36,636 bases of DNA from Candidatus Eisenbacteria bacterium (GCA_035712245.1 DASTBC010000019.1:1-36636); one strand, 5' to 3'. Positions 8,841 to 18,197 are shown, counted from the stretch's first letter. Notes: generated from the letters alone by a model not told the origin. Program-made: numbers and translations.

Positions 8841-10463
8841 CTAGCTGATCTCGGGCGGCTTGTTCTCCGGTAGATCCTCCGCGCCCGCCTCGCCCGGCGC
8901 GGTGCCCGCGGGGGGCTCCTCGCTAGGCTCGACACTGACGATGGGGCGCCGCTCCTCGTCGGGAAGGTCCTCGCGCTCCGGCTCGTCACCGGGCTCGAGC
9001 GCCTCCTCGGCTTCCTCGACCGCCGCTTCCACTTCGGCCCGATCCGCGGGCGACTCCGTCTCGAGCGCCTCGGCCGGCATCTCCGCCAGAGCGTCCACCG
9101 CCGCCGCGGTCGGCGACGGCGCCGCGAGGAGCGAGTCCTGGAGCTCCGCCTCGGCCGCGGCGGCGGCGGCCTCCGCCTCGAGCTCCCGGCTTCGCTTCGC
9201 CTCCAGCTCGCGCGCCTCTTCCAGGAGCTTCTCGGCCGTCTTCTCGCCGACGCCCTGGATGGCGAGAATCTCCTCGAACGGCGTCTTCAGGAGATCCTGC
9301 ACGGTCTCGATTCCCTCGCGGATGAGCTTCTCGCGGAGCTTCGGGCCCGCGCCCACGAGCTCCTCGATGTCGATGCGCACCTTCTTCTCGAACTCACGCT
9401 GCCGCTCGCGCTCGCTGCGGGAGATGAGGTCGATCTTCCAACCGCTCAGCTTCGCCGCGAGCCGCGCGTTCTGGCCCCCCTTGCCGATGGCGAGGGAGAG
9501 CTGGTCGTCCGCCACGGTGACCAGGATCTTCTGGTCCGCCTCCACGACCTGCGCCTCGAGCACCTTGGCCGGCGAGAGGGCGCGCGTGACGAACACCACG
9601 GGGTCGTGGCTGAACGGAACGATGTCGATCTTCTCCCCGCCGAGCTCGCGCACGATCGCCTGCACGCGGGAGCCCTTGATCCCCACGCACGCGCCCACCG
9701 CGTCGATCTTGTCGTCGTTCGACAGGACGGACACCTTGGCGCGGGAGCCGGGCTCCCGCGCGATGCCGCGGATCTCGATGATCTTCTCCGCCACCTCCGG
9801 CACCTCCGCCTCGAAGAGGCGGCGGAGGAACTCGGGGTGCGTGCGGGAGAGGATGATCTGCGGTCCCCTCGCCAGCTTGTCCACCGCGATGATGTACGCC
9901 TTGATGTGGTCGCCCTGGTGGTAGCGGTCGCGCGCGATCTGCTCGCGCGGCGGCAGCACCCCCTCCGAGCGGTCCAGCTTCACGTAGATGTTCCCGCGGT
10001 CCACCTGCTGCACCGTTCCGCGCACCATCTCGCCGACACGGTCGTGGTAGTCCTCGTAGATCCGCTCGCGCTCGGCCTCGCGAACCCGCTGCACCAGCAC
10101 CTGCTTGGCCGCGGCGATCGCGTTCCTGCCGAGGTCCTCGAGCGAGAGGTCCTGGACCAGCTCCTGGCCGATCTCGATCTCCGGCTCGAGCCCGCGCGCC
10201 TCGGCCAGGTCCACTTCCATGCCGAGGTCGTCCGCGTCCTCGACCACGGTGCGGCGAAGCCGCATCACGATGCGTCCGCTCGCGTCGTCGAAGTGGACGT
10301 CGATGTTCGCGTTCAGGCCGAAGCGCTTCCTCCCCGCGGAGAGGAGGCCGGCCTGCAGCGTCTCGATCAGGATGGCCTTGTCGACGCTCTTCTCCCGAGC
10401 GATCTGAGCCATCGCTTCCATCAGCTCGTAGTTCATGTTCTTGACCTGGGGCTCGCGTGCCAC
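8841..10463 (-). CDS. nusA: Transcription termination/antitermination protein NusA
   Basis: NusA binds RNA polymerase and nascent RNA, modulating pausing, intrinsic termination and antitermination. Domains in order over 540 residues: N-terminal polymerase-binding domain (about 10-130), S1 (about 135-200, MVRGTVQQVDRGNIYVKL), KH1 (about 205-280, AVGACVGIKGSRVQAI), KH2 (about 290-350, LAIGKGGQNARLAAKL), a helix-hairpin-helix region (about 365-425, ILAIQGVGEKTAEKLL), and an Ala/Glu-rich acidic tail of about 110 residues. The GTG at 10463 is preferred over the internal ATG nine codons later because AAAGGATAGGAAC lies directly upstream, overlapping the rimP stop. Confidence 0.97.
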   Translation of the reverse strand: MAREPQVKNMNYELMEAMAQIAREKSVDKAILIETLQAGLLSAGRKRFGLNANIDVHFDDASGRIVMRLRRTVVEDADDLGMEVDLAEARGLEPEIEIGQELVQDLSLEDLGRNAIAAAKQVLVQRVREAERERIYEDYHDRVGEMVRGTVQQVDRGNIYVKLDRSEGVLPPREQIARDRYHQGDHIKAYIIAVDKLARGPQIILSRTHPEFLRRLFEAEVPEVAEKIIEIRGIAREPGSRAKVSVLSNDDKIDAVGACVGIKGSRVQAIVRELGGEKIDIVPFSHDPVVFVTRALSPAKVLEAQVVEADQKILVTVADDQLSLAIGKGGQNARLAAKLSGWKIDLISRSERERQREFEKKVRIDIEELVGAGPKLREKLIREGIETVQDLLKTPFEEILAIQGVGEKTAEKLLEEARELEAKRSRELEAEAAAAAAEAELQDSLLAAPSPTAAAVDALAEMPAEALETESPADRAEVEAAVEEAEEALEPGDEPEREDLPDEERRPIVSVEPSEEPPAGTAPGEAGAEDLPENKPPEIS

Positions 10464-10467
10464 GTTC

Positions 10468-10971
10468 CTATCCTTTGCGGCGGCGTTCCTGCCCGCGCAT
10501 TCCTTCCCATGGATCCACGATCAGGTGCGACTTCCGGATCGCCCCGTACGGGAGCGACACGGTCCCCGCCTCCGGATCCGAGACCACGATCGACTCCGGA
10601 CCGGTCGCGCGCAGCTCCCCCCGAAACGTCCGGCGGCCGTCGCGCGGCTCGTGGAGCTTCACCTCGAGGGTCGAACCGACGTAGCGCCCGTAGTGCTCCG
10701 GGCGCGTCAGCGCGCGCTCGATCCCCGGAGATCCGACCTCGAGGACGTACCGTCCCTGGATCAGGTTCTCCGCCTCCAGGTACCGCCCGATCTTCTTGTT
10801 CCAGTAAGCGCAGTCTTGGAGGGTCACGCCGGGCGGACGGTCCACGAGAATGCGGACGACCGTCGCACCCGCCTGCGAGGCGAATTCCAGATCCCAGAGG
10901 TCGAACGACTCTTCTTCGAGGAGGACCCGAAACCTCCGGGTGAGGTCCTCCCTCAACTGGTTCAGTTCCAA
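10468..10971 (-). CDS. rimP: Ribosome maturation factor RimP
   Basis: RimP assists early 30S assembly. Recognisable blocks are FDLWDLEF, VRILVDRPPGVTLQDCAYWNKKI and YVLEVGSPGIERALTRPEHYGRYVG; the last is the family signature region, followed by an SH3-like C-terminal domain. The start is uncertain. The frame stays open to a TTG at 11049, but that extension would run through a terminator-like hairpin and encode low-complexity Gly/Pro/Ser residues. The TTG at 10971 aligns with the normal RimP N-terminus and gives 167 residues. A TTG at 10956 is also possible. It heads the rimP-nusA-infB group. Confidence 0.88.
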   Translation of the reverse strand: MELNQLREDLTRRFRVLLEEESFDLWDLEFASQAGATVVRILVDRPPGVTLQDCAYWNKKIGRYLEAENLIQGRYVLEVGSPGIERALTRPEHYGRYVGSTLEVKLHEPRDGRRTFRGELRATGPESIVVSDPEAGTVSLPYGAIRKSHLIVDPWEGMRGQERRRKG

Positions 10972-11008
10972 GGTTCTGCCCCCCGACCCCGACCCAGGGC
11001 CAGGGCCG

Positions 11009-11039
11009 AAAAAGTACGAGTGGACCCCGGGCCCACTCG
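11009..11039 (-). terminator. Intrinsic terminator or attenuator between the M28 gene and rimP
   Basis: On the minus strand CGAGTGG and CCACTCG (11039-11033 and 11023-11017) form a perfect 7-bp stem, extendable to 9 bp with a G-U pair. It is followed by TAC and five T residues (11013-11009). It lies 46 bp downstream of the M28 peptidase stop and about 40 bp upstream of the likely rimP start. It could end sprA/M28 transcription or attenuate rimP-nusA-infB. Confidence 0.65.
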
Positions 11040-11047
11040 GACCCCCC

Positions 11048-11076
11048 AACCTACGCGGTCAGATAGGGAGGATCAA
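11048..11076 (-). promoter_or_regulatory. Candidate promoter for rimP-nusA-infB
   Basis: On the minus strand TTGATC (11076-11071) and TAGGTT (11053-11048) are spaced 17 bp apart just after the M28 stop codon. The -10 match is weak (3 of 6). The predicted start site would fall at the base of the terminator-like hairpin, so this assignment is tentative. Confidence 0.3.
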
Positions 11077-11084
11077 GGAGATTT

Positions 11085-12077
11085 TCAGTTATGGAGGAAA
11101 CCGGGCTTCGTGATGAGGCTTAGGAGGACCCGACCGACCCCCTCGAGGCTCTCCGGGGAGCACTTGTCGGGCGTGTCGCGGGTGGTGTGCCATTCCGGGT
11201 AATCGAAGTCGATCAGGACGACGGCGGGGATGCCGGCGTTCAGGAACGGAATGTGGTCGTCGAACACGGTGTGCCGCACGTCCGACCGGAAGCTCCGGAC
11301 GCCGAGGGCGCGTGCCTCCTCCCAGACCAGGTCCACGACGTTCGAGGCCTGCGCCCGCGAGTGCCCCTCCCAGTGGAGGGTCAGGTCCTTCTTTCCGACC
11401 ATGTCGATCACGATGGCGAAGAGGGGCGGCTTCCGGTCGGAGATCCGCTCCACGTAGCGGTGCGATCCCCGGAACCATCCGTTCGGATCCTCTTCCGTGC
11501 CGAGGTCCTCCCCGTCGAAGAGCACGAGATCCACGCCCACGGTGGGCGGATTCCGGCTCCCGAGGTGCCGGGCCAGCTCGAGGAGCACGGCCACGCCCGA
11601 CGCGCCGTCGTTGGCTCCGGGCACGGGGAGGCTTCGCCGCGCGGGAACCGGGTCGCGGTCCGCCCACGGGCGCGTGTCCCAGTGCGCGCCGAGGACGACG
11701 CGCTGCTCGATCTCCGGGCGGAAGCGGGCGACCACGTTCAGGAGCCTCACCTCGCCTTTGAGGCTGGGGGAGTCGTAATAGAAGGTGTCCGTCTCCACGT
11801 GGGGCGTGTAGCCCCGGAGTGTCGAGACGAGGAAGGCGAAGCAGGAGTCATGGGTCGCGGTGCCGGGCGCTCGCGGTCCCATGTCGACCTGTCGCGTCAG
11901 CCACGCGAAGGCGCGCTTCCCGTCGAAGGCCTCGGCCGGACGGCCGCAGGAGCTGATGGCGGCGAGGGCGAGGACGACGGAGAGCGTGAGACCGCGCGCC
12001 GCCCGCGCCAGCCGCGCCGGCGATCGCCGGGCGGGACTAGAAGCGGAACTGGGCGTTGAGCCCAAGCGTGATGCCAC
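11085..12077 (-). CDS. M28 family peptidase / glutaminyl-peptide cyclotransferase-like lipoprotein
   Basis: A 330-residue exported zinc hydrolase. The N-terminus has an Arg-rich start, a hydrophobic stretch (LTLSVVLALAAIS) and a lipobox-like SSC-G near residue 44, suggesting a lipoprotein. Metal-site blocks of the M28 fold follow: GAHWDTRPWAD, PGANDGASGVAVLLELAR, LVLFDGEDLG, VIDMVGKKD and DYPEWHTTRDTPDKC. The WHT-x-x-D arrangement resembles glutaminyl cyclases more than typical aminopeptidases, but the activity cannot be decided by eye. The GTG start at 12077 overlaps the sprA stop by 41 bp; no later ATG, GTG or TTG precedes the hydrophobic core except a TTG at codon 5. Coupling to sprA suggests a role in export or envelope processing. 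Confidence 0.85.
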   Translation of the reverse strand: MASRLGSTPSSASSPARRSPARLARAARGLTLSVVLALAAISSCGRPAEAFDGKRAFAWLTRQVDMGPRAPGTATHDSCFAFLVSTLRGYTPHVETDTFYYDSPSLKGEVRLLNVVARFRPEIEQRVVLGAHWDTRPWADRDPVPARRSLPVPGANDGASGVAVLLELARHLGSRNPPTVGVDLVLFDGEDLGTEEDPNGWFRGSHRYVERISDRKPPLFAIVIDMVGKKDLTLHWEGHSRAQASNVVDLVWEEARALGVRSFRSDVRHTVFDDHIPFLNAGIPAVVLIDFDYPEWHTTRDTPDKCSPESLEGVGRVLLSLITKPGFLHN

Positions 12078-15000
12078 GCGTCTCGATCTTCGTCTTCCGG
12101 TCGTTCGTCGCCCGATACGCAGCGTTGAATCCCCCCGAGATGGAGTTCGTGAAATTGTAGTTCGTGGCGGTCGCGACGTTCCAGCGCGTTTGATCGATCT
12201 CCACGATATCGGGCATGCCGCTCCGGGGGCGGATCGTCACCTTGCGGTCCGTGATGGAGTTGAAGGTGAGGTTCAGGTTCAGATCGTTCGGGAGCCGGAT
12301 GGGGTTGCTGCTGAAGGGGAGCCGGATCCCGCGGGACGCCGGGAAGGTCTTCGTGAACCGCACCTCCGTGTTCAGGGTCTCCCGGTCCCCCGTGACGTCG
12401 TTCAGCCGGTGGTCCACGCTCACCGCGTCGATGAAGGACGTGGAGACGTTCGCCCGGAGCCCGTCCCGCCAGGCGAGGTCCCAGCCCATGAGCGGCTGGA
12501 AGTTCGTGGTGGTCGTGCGGATCTCGACCGCGCCGTTCTCCGGCCCGGTCTCCTCCACCCGGACCACGTAGCCCGAGTTGATCGACATCGTGCTGAGCGA
12601 GCTCTCCAGCCCGAGGAGCCGCTGGAGCTCGAGCCACCGGCCCTTGAGGTCCGGCAGCGTCCGCGAGAGGGTCCGCCGCGATCCGAAGTTCCCGTCCGTG
12701 AAGCTGAGCCTGTGGTCCGCGCGCGCGTCCAGGGTCATCGTCTGGACGGGCCGGAAGGTGGTGTTCGCTCCGGTCGTGTAGGAGCGGCTCGCCGCGAACA
12801 CCGAGTTCGGGGACTCCTCGAGACCCCGGTCGAACACCTCGGTGAACCCCGTCTCGAACCAGAATCCCGCGTCTCCGTAGACGCGGGAGACCGAGCTCCC
12901 GCGCTCCATGTTGAACGTGAGCTGGACGTCCTGGAGCCGGGACAGGACCGCGCGCACGGGCGTGAAGTAGGAGACGTTCCCCTTTCCCGGAGGCGGCGCC
13001 AGCTTCTGCGCGAACCGGCCGAACGGAACGGTGGCGGTGACCCGGGCCGAGCCCGAGTTGTCGATGTTCTTGAGTCCGGTCGAGTCGCTCCCCAGGGTCT
13101 GCAGCTCGGGCCGCGAGTTCTCGTGGTACCGCCCGTTCATCGTGATGTTGGGCTGGAGAAGGGAGAGCCACTTGGGCGCGTAGTTGAGCTCGAGGGTCCG
13201 GCTGTGGTCGATCTCGGTGCCCTTGTTGAATCCGAGGAGCCCCTCTTCGTGGAGCAGCATGTTCCGGAGCGACCGGACGCCGAACCGGAGCCGCACGGAG
13301 GAGAGCGGGGTCCACGAGGCGTTTCCGCCCAGCGTGAGGAGCCGCTGCTTCACGTCCGAACGCACCACGGTGCTGTCGGTGTCCCGGTCGGCGAAGAGGA
13401 ACCGCGAGTACTTGAGATCGCGCGTCGACTGCCAGTTGAAGTTCAGCCCGATCACCTCGGGCAGGAAGCTGAGCGTCATCCGCTTTCCGAAGAGCCCGAG
13501 CCCTCCCCCACCGAGCGGGAGGTCGTAGTTCCCGCTGGCGTTGAACGCCCAGCTCGAGTCGAGCGAGTTCACGGACTGGTTTCCGGACCGCGTGTAGTTC
13601 ATGCCGCCGCTGATGGCGTCGATCGTGTACCGCGCGAATCCCTTGCGGGGACCCGTGCGGCGGTACGAGACGTCGACGGACTGGCGGTTCTGGATGTTGC
13701 TCTCGAGCGCCGAGCGCGTCGGGGAGAGGGTCACGTCCGAGCCCGTCCGGAACTTGGGCACGTCCGTGGCGCGGGCGAAGGAGAAGCGCACCGGAAGCTG
13801 GACCCCGCTCGTGGGCATGATCTTGTCGAGCTGGAAGGTCGTGGCCACGCTCATGGCCTCGCGCTTCATTCCGGTCCCCTGGTTCGCGCTGTTCGTGACT
13901 CGAACGAAGTTCTCGTCCTGGTTCTCGTAGCTGACGTTGAGCGCGAGCACGTCCGCGAAGGATGCCTGGACACTGAGATCACCACGCATGCCACGATCCC
14001 GTTTCACGCTCGCGAGCCTCAAGTCGTCGATCCAGAGCTCCGCGTCGGAGATCGCGTCTTGCCCGGTCCTCGTGACCCCGAAGCTCGTGCGGATGATGCG
14101 CGTGAAACTGGGATTTCCGACCGCCCGGAACACCTCTCCGGTCTCGGGATCGATCTCGAACCTCGCCCCGGTGGTGTCGCGTTGCCCCGACTCCTTGACG
14201 CTCGACAGGCGCTGCATGGGAATCACGACCTTGTTCCAGCCCGGGCGCAGGGGGGCGCTGTACTCGTAGTAGTTCACGGTATCCGGCCCGAAGCGGGCGA
14301 GGACACGGAGGTCCTCGAGGAGAGCGGCCGGAACGTCCCGTGAATTCGTCGCGGGGTCGACCGCGTGCGCCCAGAAGCGGACCTCGCCGTATTGAGTCCA
14401 CCCCAGTCCGGTCGCGGCGGCGTCGGTCGAGGTCCGGAACGCCAGGAGGGAGTCCCCTTCCTGGAGACCCGTGAAGCGCAACGCGAGGGACTGCTCTCGC
14501 TCGGTGGCCGTGGACCCGGTGGCGTTCTCGGGATCGTACGGGGGCTCGTAGAACCCGGCGTCGTCCTTGTTGTTCCGGGACCCCACGAAGAGCTGGAGCC
14601 CCCGGTCCGTGGCGGCGGAGTCGATCGCGTCGGCGAGCCACCGGTTTCCCACCAGCTCGACCCCGCCGATCTGGATCCTGAGCGGCTGGTTGGCTCCGTT
14701 CACCCAGAGCCGCATGTGCTGGACGTTGGTCCAGCTCGCCGAGGTGCTGGAGCGGCGGAACACCTCGTCGTTGATCGGGATTCGATAGAGGCGCCATCCG
14801 TTCAAGGGGGCGATCGGGTGCTCCAGCTTTCCCGCGTCTTCGAGGGCGGCATAGTCCCGGCTCACGTCCACGGACACGAAGCGGGACGTGTCCGCGAGGT
14901 CGATCACGGCCTCGAAATACCCGTTCTGGAAGTCCGCGAATCCGTCCCGGTTCAGGTCCTCCGTGTCCGGCCGGGCCGTCTGCTCGCCGACACCGTTACG

Positions 15001-18000
15001 CTCCATGTTGTTGATCCCGCTGTAGTCCAGCGGAGTCTGGTCCGGATTGAAGTAGTAGTCGTCCCGGTTCGGGTCTCGATTGGACGGCGAGTAGCCGTCC
15101 TCGTTCACGCTGTGGACGCCGTCCAGACCCGTGTCCTCGTCGAGGGAGAGGTCGTCGCTCCGGTCGAGCTTGCTGTCGCCGTTCTTGTCCTCGGTGTCGA
15201 GCCGGCCGTTCGGGAGCGTGTCCGGATCCCAGAACGCGTCCTCGCTGATCCGGCCGAAGTTGATGTGGAGCTTGCCCTTCACGTCCGTGTGGAAGGGATA
15301 GGGATGGAAGTCGTTCACCCAGATCTCGAGGAAGCGGAGCTTCGAGAGGTCCTGTCCCACGGACGAGATGGACTGCGTGATGCCGGTCCAGCTCGACTCG
15401 GTGACGACGCCCGTGGTGTCGGTCGCCGGGGGCAGGACGTTGAGCTCCAGGGTCTGGTGCTCGTTGTCCCCTCCCTCGGCGTCGAGGAGCACGGGCTTCA
15501 GGTCGCGCTCCTTCACGTTCCGCGCGTTGTACCACTGGAGATCCAGGTGCGCCGAAACCAGCGTCGGCGGGGCCGGCAGGTTCGGATCCGTGTCGGACAC
15601 CGGAGCCTCGAACGTCGGGATCGCGCTCCAGAACCACTGGGTCCGGGAGAGCGAAGCGGTGACGGTCTCGCGGTTTCCCTCCATGTCGTCCAGATAGGCC
15701 TCGCCCTCGGTGTTCGGATTGGGGTTGCTCACGGCGGCGTGGCCCTGGATGTTGAGCGTGGACGGGCTGTTCGTGCGAATCCCGGGAATCAGATTCGCCA
15801 TCCTCGTCATCCACACCGGCCGGAAGGTCACGACCGAGGAGAGGTCCCCGATGAGCGACCGGGCGGGCTCCTCTCCCAGCTTCGGCCGCCTGTCCTGGGC
15901 GCCCCGGCTGTCGTAGAGGACGCTCGACGTGATGCTCAAGTTGGGGCCGGGCACGTACGAAGCCGCGGCTCCGAGAAGGGTCATCTGCGTGGATCCAAAT
16001 CCCGGCGCATACGAGTAGTCGACGCTGATGGTCTGGTTGGGGCCAGGGGGACGGGTGAAGGTGATCTGGCCCGTGGTGTAGTCGATGTTGTAATCCCTTC
16101 CGCGCTGCTGGGGGATCCCGTCCACCTTCACCTGCTCCGAATCCTCCATGATGTCGAACCGCCCCAGCGAGAACCCTTGCGTGCTGCTCTTGAACTCGGC
16201 CTCGATGAAGTACCGGACGTCGCGCTGCAGGTCGGGGAGCGGGCTGTAGTAGACGTTGGGATTCCACAGCCTCCCCTCCGCCTCACCGGTCTCGCTCAAG
16301 ATGCCCTTCGGAGGCTGGCTCGTGACCCGCTCCCGCGCTTCCTGGTCGAGGAAGAACGAGGTGTCCGGAGCGAAGGGATGGGCGTCGGGAAAGAAGATGA
16401 TCCCGGTCTCCGGATTGATGTACTGGTCATCGATCCCGCCGTCGGGCGCGTTCACGTCGGACGAGCCGGGCTTGCTCTTCTGATCGAGACCCAGGATCTC
16501 GATGTACTGCGTCCCCTCGACGTCCCGTTCCGGGTGGGTGGACGCCCCGGCGTCGATCCGCCGGACCCGGAGCGTGAGCGTCTCCATGGAGATATCCCGC
16601 CCGCGAATGTCGTAGAAGTTGCGCAGCTCGTAGAGGAGCGTCTGGTTCCGGGGGTCGCGCGGGTCATAGAACCCGCCTTCCTCCAGGAGATCGTTGGGCC
16701 GGACCTTGATGGCCTTGATGGTGATGCTGTCCTCGTTCGCCGGGGCGTTCCCGACCGGGATCCTCTGGCCGCCCTCTGTGTGCGTGTACGTCACGCCGAG
16801 CACCTCACTGGTGTTGAGCGAGCGCCTCAGGACCAGGACGGGCACCTTCCGGTCGGATCCCGTGATCCAGAGGTCGTCGCGGATGTCGTAATCCTGGTTC
16901 GGGATCAGGAGGTCGAAGTTGCCCTGGACGTGGAAGTTCGTGGGGTCCGCGCTGTCCCAGGGGCGGTTGGGATCCAGGCGGGCATACCCGGGCTTCGTCG
17001 TCCCCACGTTGTTCGACTGGATCGCGTCGTCCCTCCACACCTGGAGCGTCGTGTAGTCGACGTCGATCGGAGCGCCCGCGATGAGGAAGTACTGGCGCGG
17101 GATGTACTGGAGGTCGAAGATGATCTCCCGCTTCAGCTCGCCCGTGGGCGTGAACCGCGCGGTCTCGGTCTTCCCTTCCTGCTTGCTCGCGATCGTCTGG
17201 AGGTCCACGTTCCCGAGCTTGGCCACCGTCTTGATGCCGAAGAGCCCTTCCTGCCGGAACGAAGCTCCCTCCACGGAGAGGTTCGTGTTCCCGAGCTCCA
17301 CGGAGCGGATCATGTCGTCCTCGTTCCCCTCGTAGCGGAGCTTCACCTTGTTGTCGAGCGTCGTGGAGACGTTGCTCGACTGGTCCACGTCGACCTTGAT
17401 CTTGTCCCCGATGGACCCGGTGAGGTTGACGTTCAGCTCCTGCTTCATCTCGAGGCTGGGGAAGGCGCTCTGCTTCTGGCGTTCCGTGAAGATCTGCTCG
17501 CTCACGGTCCAGTCGCTGGTACCGCTCAGGGTGATGGTCTCGCTTCCCGATATCTCGATCGCGGGAGCGCCGTCGCCGACGATCTTCCGGACGATGCTCG
17601 GGAGCTGGACCGGAGCCTCGAAGCGGAGCCCCGTTCCCGAGAAGCCCGCCGTGTTCCGGGCGACGGAGCGCTTGGTCTTCGACTTGTCGTGCCAGAGCTT
17701 CTGGAAGGTGCGGCCCGTGAGGACCTGGTTGTACTCCTCGGGGGTCAGGACGAGCGGGGCGCGAACCTCCACGTCCCCTTCGCGGTAGGTCTCGAGGATG
17801 CGGCCCGTCTCGGGATCCAGGTCGACGCTGACCGAGCCCCGGCCCGTCGGGAAGTCCCCGTTGGGGGTCACGGGGTGGAATCGCCACCCGTCGGGGAGCG
17901 TTCCGTCGGTCGCCTCGACCTCGAGGGGGGAGAGGCCCGTCACCGGGTCGGGCAGGAACTGGTACCGGAATCCCGACGCATCGGCCGTGCCGGTCAGGCG

Positions 18001-18051
18001 GAAGCACAAGCAGACAAGGAGGATAAGAATCCGCCTCGGGCTCACTGGCAT
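12037..18051 (-). CDS. sprA: SprA-family outer-membrane translocon protein (T9SS / gliding-type)
   Basis: A very large exported protein (about 2004 residues; Flavobacterium SprA is about 2400). SprA is the huge beta-barrel that forms the type IX secretion channel. The ATG at 18051 is chosen because GGA lies just upstream and the protein then begins MPVSPRRILILLVCLC, a signal peptide ending near TADA. SprA-type blocks include FYDPRDPRNQTLLYELRNFY, VDGIPQQRGRDYNIDYTTGQ and EAYLDDMEGNRE (about 780). At about 935-1040 an Asp-rich stretch holds EF-hand-like loops (DKNGDSKLD, DLNRDGFAD). The C-terminal half alternates short amphipathic strands and ends QFRF, as barrel proteins do. No other T9SS gene is present in the window. 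The next gene overlaps its end. Confidence 0.9.
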   Translation of the reverse strand: MPVSPRRILILLVCLCFRLTGTADASGFRYQFLPDPVTGLSPLEVEATDGTLPDGWRFHPVTPNGDFPTGRGSVSVDLDPETGRILETYREGDVEVRAPLVLTPEEYNQVLTGRTFQKLWHDKSKTKRSVARNTAGFSGTGLRFEAPVQLPSIVRKIVGDGAPAIEISGSETITLSGTSDWTVSEQIFTERQKQSAFPSLEMKQELNVNLTGSIGDKIKVDVDQSSNVSTTLDNKVKLRYEGNEDDMIRSVELGNTNLSVEGASFRQEGLFGIKTVAKLGNVDLQTIASKQEGKTETARFTPTGELKREIIFDLQYIPRQYFLIAGAPIDVDYTTLQVWRDDAIQSNNVGTTKPGYARLDPNRPWDSADPTNFHVQGNFDLLIPNQDYDIRDDLWITGSDRKVPVLVLRRSLNTSEVLGVTYTHTEGGQRIPVGNAPANEDSITIKAIKVRPNDLLEEGGFYDPRDPRNQTLLYELRNFYDIRGRDISMETLTLRVRRIDAGASTHPERDVEGTQYIEILGLDQKSKPGSSDVNAPDGGIDDQYINPETGIIFFPDAHPFAPDTSFFLDQEARERVTSQPPKGILSETGEAEGRLWNPNVYYSPLPDLQRDVRYFIEAEFKSSTQGFSLGRFDIMEDSEQVKVDGIPQQRGRDYNIDYTTGQITFTRPPGPNQTISVDYSYAPGFGSTQMTLLGAAASYVPGPNLSITSSVLYDSRGAQDRRPKLGEEPARSLIGDLSSVVTFRPVWMTRMANLIPGIRTNSPSTLNIQGHAAVSNPNPNTEGEAYLDDMEGNRETVTASLSRTQWFWSAIPTFEAPVSDTDPNLPAPPTLVSAHLDLQWYNARNVKERDLKPVLLDAEGGDNEHQTLELNVLPPATDTTGVVTESSWTGITQSISSVGQDLSKLRFLEIWVNDFHPYPFHTDVKGKLHINFGRISEDAFWDPDTLPNGRLDTEDKNGDSKLDRSDDLSLDEDTGLDGVHSVNEDGYSPSNRDPNRDDYYFNPDQTPLDYSGINNMERNGVGEQTARPDTEDLNRDGFADFQNGYFEAVIDLADTSRFVSVDVSRDYAALEDAGKLEHPIAPLNGWRLYRIPINDEVFRRSSTSASWTNVQHMRLWVNGANQPLRIQIGGVELVGNRWLADAIDSAATDRGLQLFVGSRNNKDDAGFYEPPYDPENATGSTATEREQSLALRFTGLQEGDSLLAFRTSTDAAATGLGWTQYGEVRFWAHAVDPATNSRDVPAALLEDLRVLARFGPDTVNYYEYSAPLRPGWNKVVIPMQRLSSVKESGQRDTTGARFEIDPETGEVFRAVGNPSFTRIIRTSFGVTRTGQDAISDAELWIDDLRLASVKRDRGMRGDLSVQASFADVLALNVSYENQDENFVRVTNSANQGTGMKREAMSVATTFQLDKIMPTSGVQLPVRFSFARATDVPKFRTGSDVTLSPTRSALESNIQNRQSVDVSYRRTGPRKGFARYTIDAISGGMNYTRSGNQSVNSLDSSWAFNASGNYDLPLGGGGLGLFGKRMTLSFLPEVIGLNFNWQSTRDLKYSRFLFADRDTDSTVVRSDVKQRLLTLGGNASWTPLSSVRLRFGVRSLRNMLLHEEGLLGFNKGTEIDHSRTLELNYAPKWLSLLQPNITMNGRYHENSRPELQTLGSDSTGLKNIDNSGSARVTATVPFGRFAQKLAPPPGKGNVSYFTPVRAVLSRLQDVQLTFNMERGSSVSRVYGDAGFWFETGFTEVFDRGLEESPNSVFAASRSYTTGANTTFRPVQTMTLDARADHRLSFTDGNFGSRRTLSRTLPDLKGRWLELQRLLGLESSLSTMSINSGYVVRVEETGPENGAVEIRTTTTNFQPLMGWDLAWRDGLRANVSTSFIDAVSVDHRLNDVTGDRETLNTEVRFTKTFPASRGIRLPFSSNPIRLPNDLNLNLTFNSITDRKVTIRPRSGMPDIVEIDQTRWNVATATNYNFTNSISGGFNAAYRATNDRKTKIETRGITLGLNAQFRF

Positions 18052-18197
18052 CGTTCCATCGACGATTCGCAGCCTCGGTGGCATCCCTGGGGGGAGTTGG
18101 TGCTGTCGGTACTTAAACCCCTTCTCACCAACGGGGTTCGTGGGTGAATGGTAAGAACTTGAATAGGGACCCTGGGTTCCCAAACTCCCCGGATCGC

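Noticed and set aside
10972-11049. N-terminal extension of RimP from the TTG at 11049
   Set aside because: It would translate a terminator-like hairpin into a Gly/Pro/Ser stretch absent from RimP proteins. It starts at the candidate -10 box.
14365-18147. A 1260-codon open frame on the plus strand opposite sprA
   Set aside because: Composition is Arg/Val/Leu/Gly-rich without domains. It mirrors sprA codon structure in GC-rich DNA, where the opposite strand easily stays open. SprA family blocks on the minus strand are clear.
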